Source: Rhodospirillales bacterium (GTDB lineage: Bacteria > Pseudomonadota > Alphaproteobacteria > SMXQ01). From it: 64,000 nucleotides of DNA. Shown here piece after piece: positions 63,134 to 64,000 of the stretch (positions are counted from its first letter, which is position 1; each line of letters starts with the position of its first letter). The stretch spans positions 62,001 through 126,000 of the forward strand of contig JABIXC010000010.1 of assembly GCA_018666775.1 (NCBI GenBank), given 5' to 3'. Both the position numbers and the translations under genes were made by a program. A model generated the notes under the pieces. That model saw only the letters and a list, made by a program, of their open reading frames with translations. It ran no database searches and was not told the DNA's origin.

Positions 63134-64000
63134 GACTGTGTTTCATGTCGGATTGAAGGGCCATATTCCATTCTTCGATAACGTCGGGATCTTTTTCATC
63201 CCCCATGGTTTGGGCAGACAGCGCTGAAAATTCATCCGCTGGAATTAATCTTGAAAGCGCCCAGACGGCCATGGCCCGGACCACAGGCGCATCATCTTTT
63301 AGCCGATCACGCACCACAGGGGCAAGGGTGGAATCGCCAGAATTTCCTATGGCAATCAATACGTTGCGGATAAATCGGGCGCGCCCGATCCGTTTGATGG
63401 GAGAGGTGGAGAAAACATCCCTGAAGCCTTGATCATCAAGCAGCACAAGATCGGCAAGTTTCGGTGCGGTCAGCTCAATGCGGGGCAAAAAGGTTGGCTC
63501 GCTGGTTTGGGATGCGTATTTATTCCAGGGACAAATCGCAAGGCAATCATCACAGCCATAGATGCGGTTGCCCATGGGGATACGAAATTCCGGTGCAATG
63601 GTGCCTTTGTGTTCAATGGTCAGATACGAAATGCACCGCTTTGAATCCAGCTTTCCCGGTTCCGGAAAGGCATCGGTGGGGCAAATATCAAGGCACGCCT
63701 GACAGTTGCCGCAATGATCAGATTCCGGTGCATCGGGGGTGAGATCAAGGGTGGTAAAAATTTCACCCAGAAACAGCCACGAGCCAAATTCACGGGAAAC
63801 CATGTTGGTGTGTTTGCCCTGCCATCCAATGCCGGCGCGTTGCGCCAATGGTTTTTCCATGACCGGGGCGGTATCGACGAAGACCTTGATATCGGAATCG
63901 TAGGTTTCAGCAATCCATCGTCCCAATTGTTTGAGCCGGGATTTGACCACCAGATGATAATCCCGCCCCCGGGCATAGGATGCGATGGTGCCGCGCCCGG
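63120..64000 (-). CDS. queG: Epoxyqueuosine reductase (5' end outside window)
   Basis: Final queuosine step, reducing epoxyqueuosine with cobalamin and two 4Fe-4S clusters. The frame runs open to the window end; the N-terminal residues read [15 protein letters not shown], as expected about 100 residues into the protein. Cluster ligands are in [16 protein letters not shown] and [19 protein letters not shown]-like C-terminal region (about 70 residues) matches the QueG type. It is upstream of queA and tgt, with overlap. Confidence 0.95.

Overview
The window reads as a contiguous piece of chromosome from an alphaproteobacterium, most likely a member of the Rhodospirillales in the broad sense. Pointers are the DUF2336 and DUF6165 proteins, the tripartite-tricarboxylate-type binding protein, the SAM-II riboswitch (a class largely confined to Alphaproteobacteria), the dapD/dapE arrangement with a pyrimidine nucleotidase, and the rpmH-rnpA-yidD-yidC-engB-argB order. 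Genus cannot be set from the sequence alone. I see no transposase, integrase, phage gene, plasmid gene or CRISPR array; nearly everything is housekeeping or stable accessory metabolism, densely packed, with many 4-base stop/start overlaps.

Layout. 0-4.4 kb: 3' part of an ABC exporter, then a small catabolic-looking set (TauD-type dioxygenase, dienelactone-hydrolase-like enzyme, 3-hydroxyisobutyrate-dehydrogenase-like enzyme, exported metallo-beta-lactamase-fold protein). 4.4-11.3 kb: rmuC, def-fmt-truA, and an opposite-strand dapD-dapE-membrane protein set preceded by a HAD nucleotidase. 11.5-16.2 kb: a three-gene cyclic-di-GMP operon (PAS-EAL, PAS-GAF-GGDEF, DUF2336) joined by 4-base overlaps. 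16.3-20.7 kb: argB, engB, yidC, yidD, rnpA and rpmH on the minus strand behind a very good promoter. 20.9-25.2 kb: TVP38/VTT membrane protein plus a flavin disulfide reductase, a tiny exported protein made of Cys-rich repeats, and an orphan histidine kinase. 25.2-31.6 kb: gamma-glutamyltransferase, panB-panC, cupin, isochorismatase-like enzyme and an OmpA-like lipoprotein with tandem promoters. 31.9-36.7 kb: tRNA-Arg, a monooxygenase-fold protein, ZIP transporter, binding protein, DUF6165 and a TPR/glycosyltransferase-like protein. 36.8-44.2 kb: MscS channel, recX, ABC-2 permease, methyltransferase, argD-argF, lipoprotein. 44.2-49.6 kb: trkH, folE, apaG, SAM-II-controlled metZ, an Rrf2 regulator that has lost its cluster cysteines, tRNA-Gly. 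49.6-58.7 kb: MFS exporter, GT39, hydantoinase A/B, PAP2, GT2 and a second VTT protein. 58.7-64.0 kb: queC-queE-queD facing queF and tgt-queA-queG.

How it fits together. The eight steps of queuosine synthesis from GTP to tRNA-bound Q are all encoded here (folE at 46 kb; queD, queE, queC, queF, queA, tgt, queG at 59-64 kb). Arginine genes are split between argB and argDF. Envelope functions recur: YidC/YidD insertion, two VTT-family proteins, GT2, GT39, PAP2, MscS and several lipoproteins. The best candidates for undescribed biology are the EAL/GGDEF/DUF2336 operon, the repeat protein at 23.3 kb, the cluster-less NsrR-like regulator, and the GT2-VTT-PAP2-GT39 neighbourhood. None can be proven new from sequence alone.

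Only one gene-free stretch exceeds 300 bases (49162-49507). Minor recurring oddities are short imperfect tandem duplications of 23-28 bases at or near gene 3' ends.
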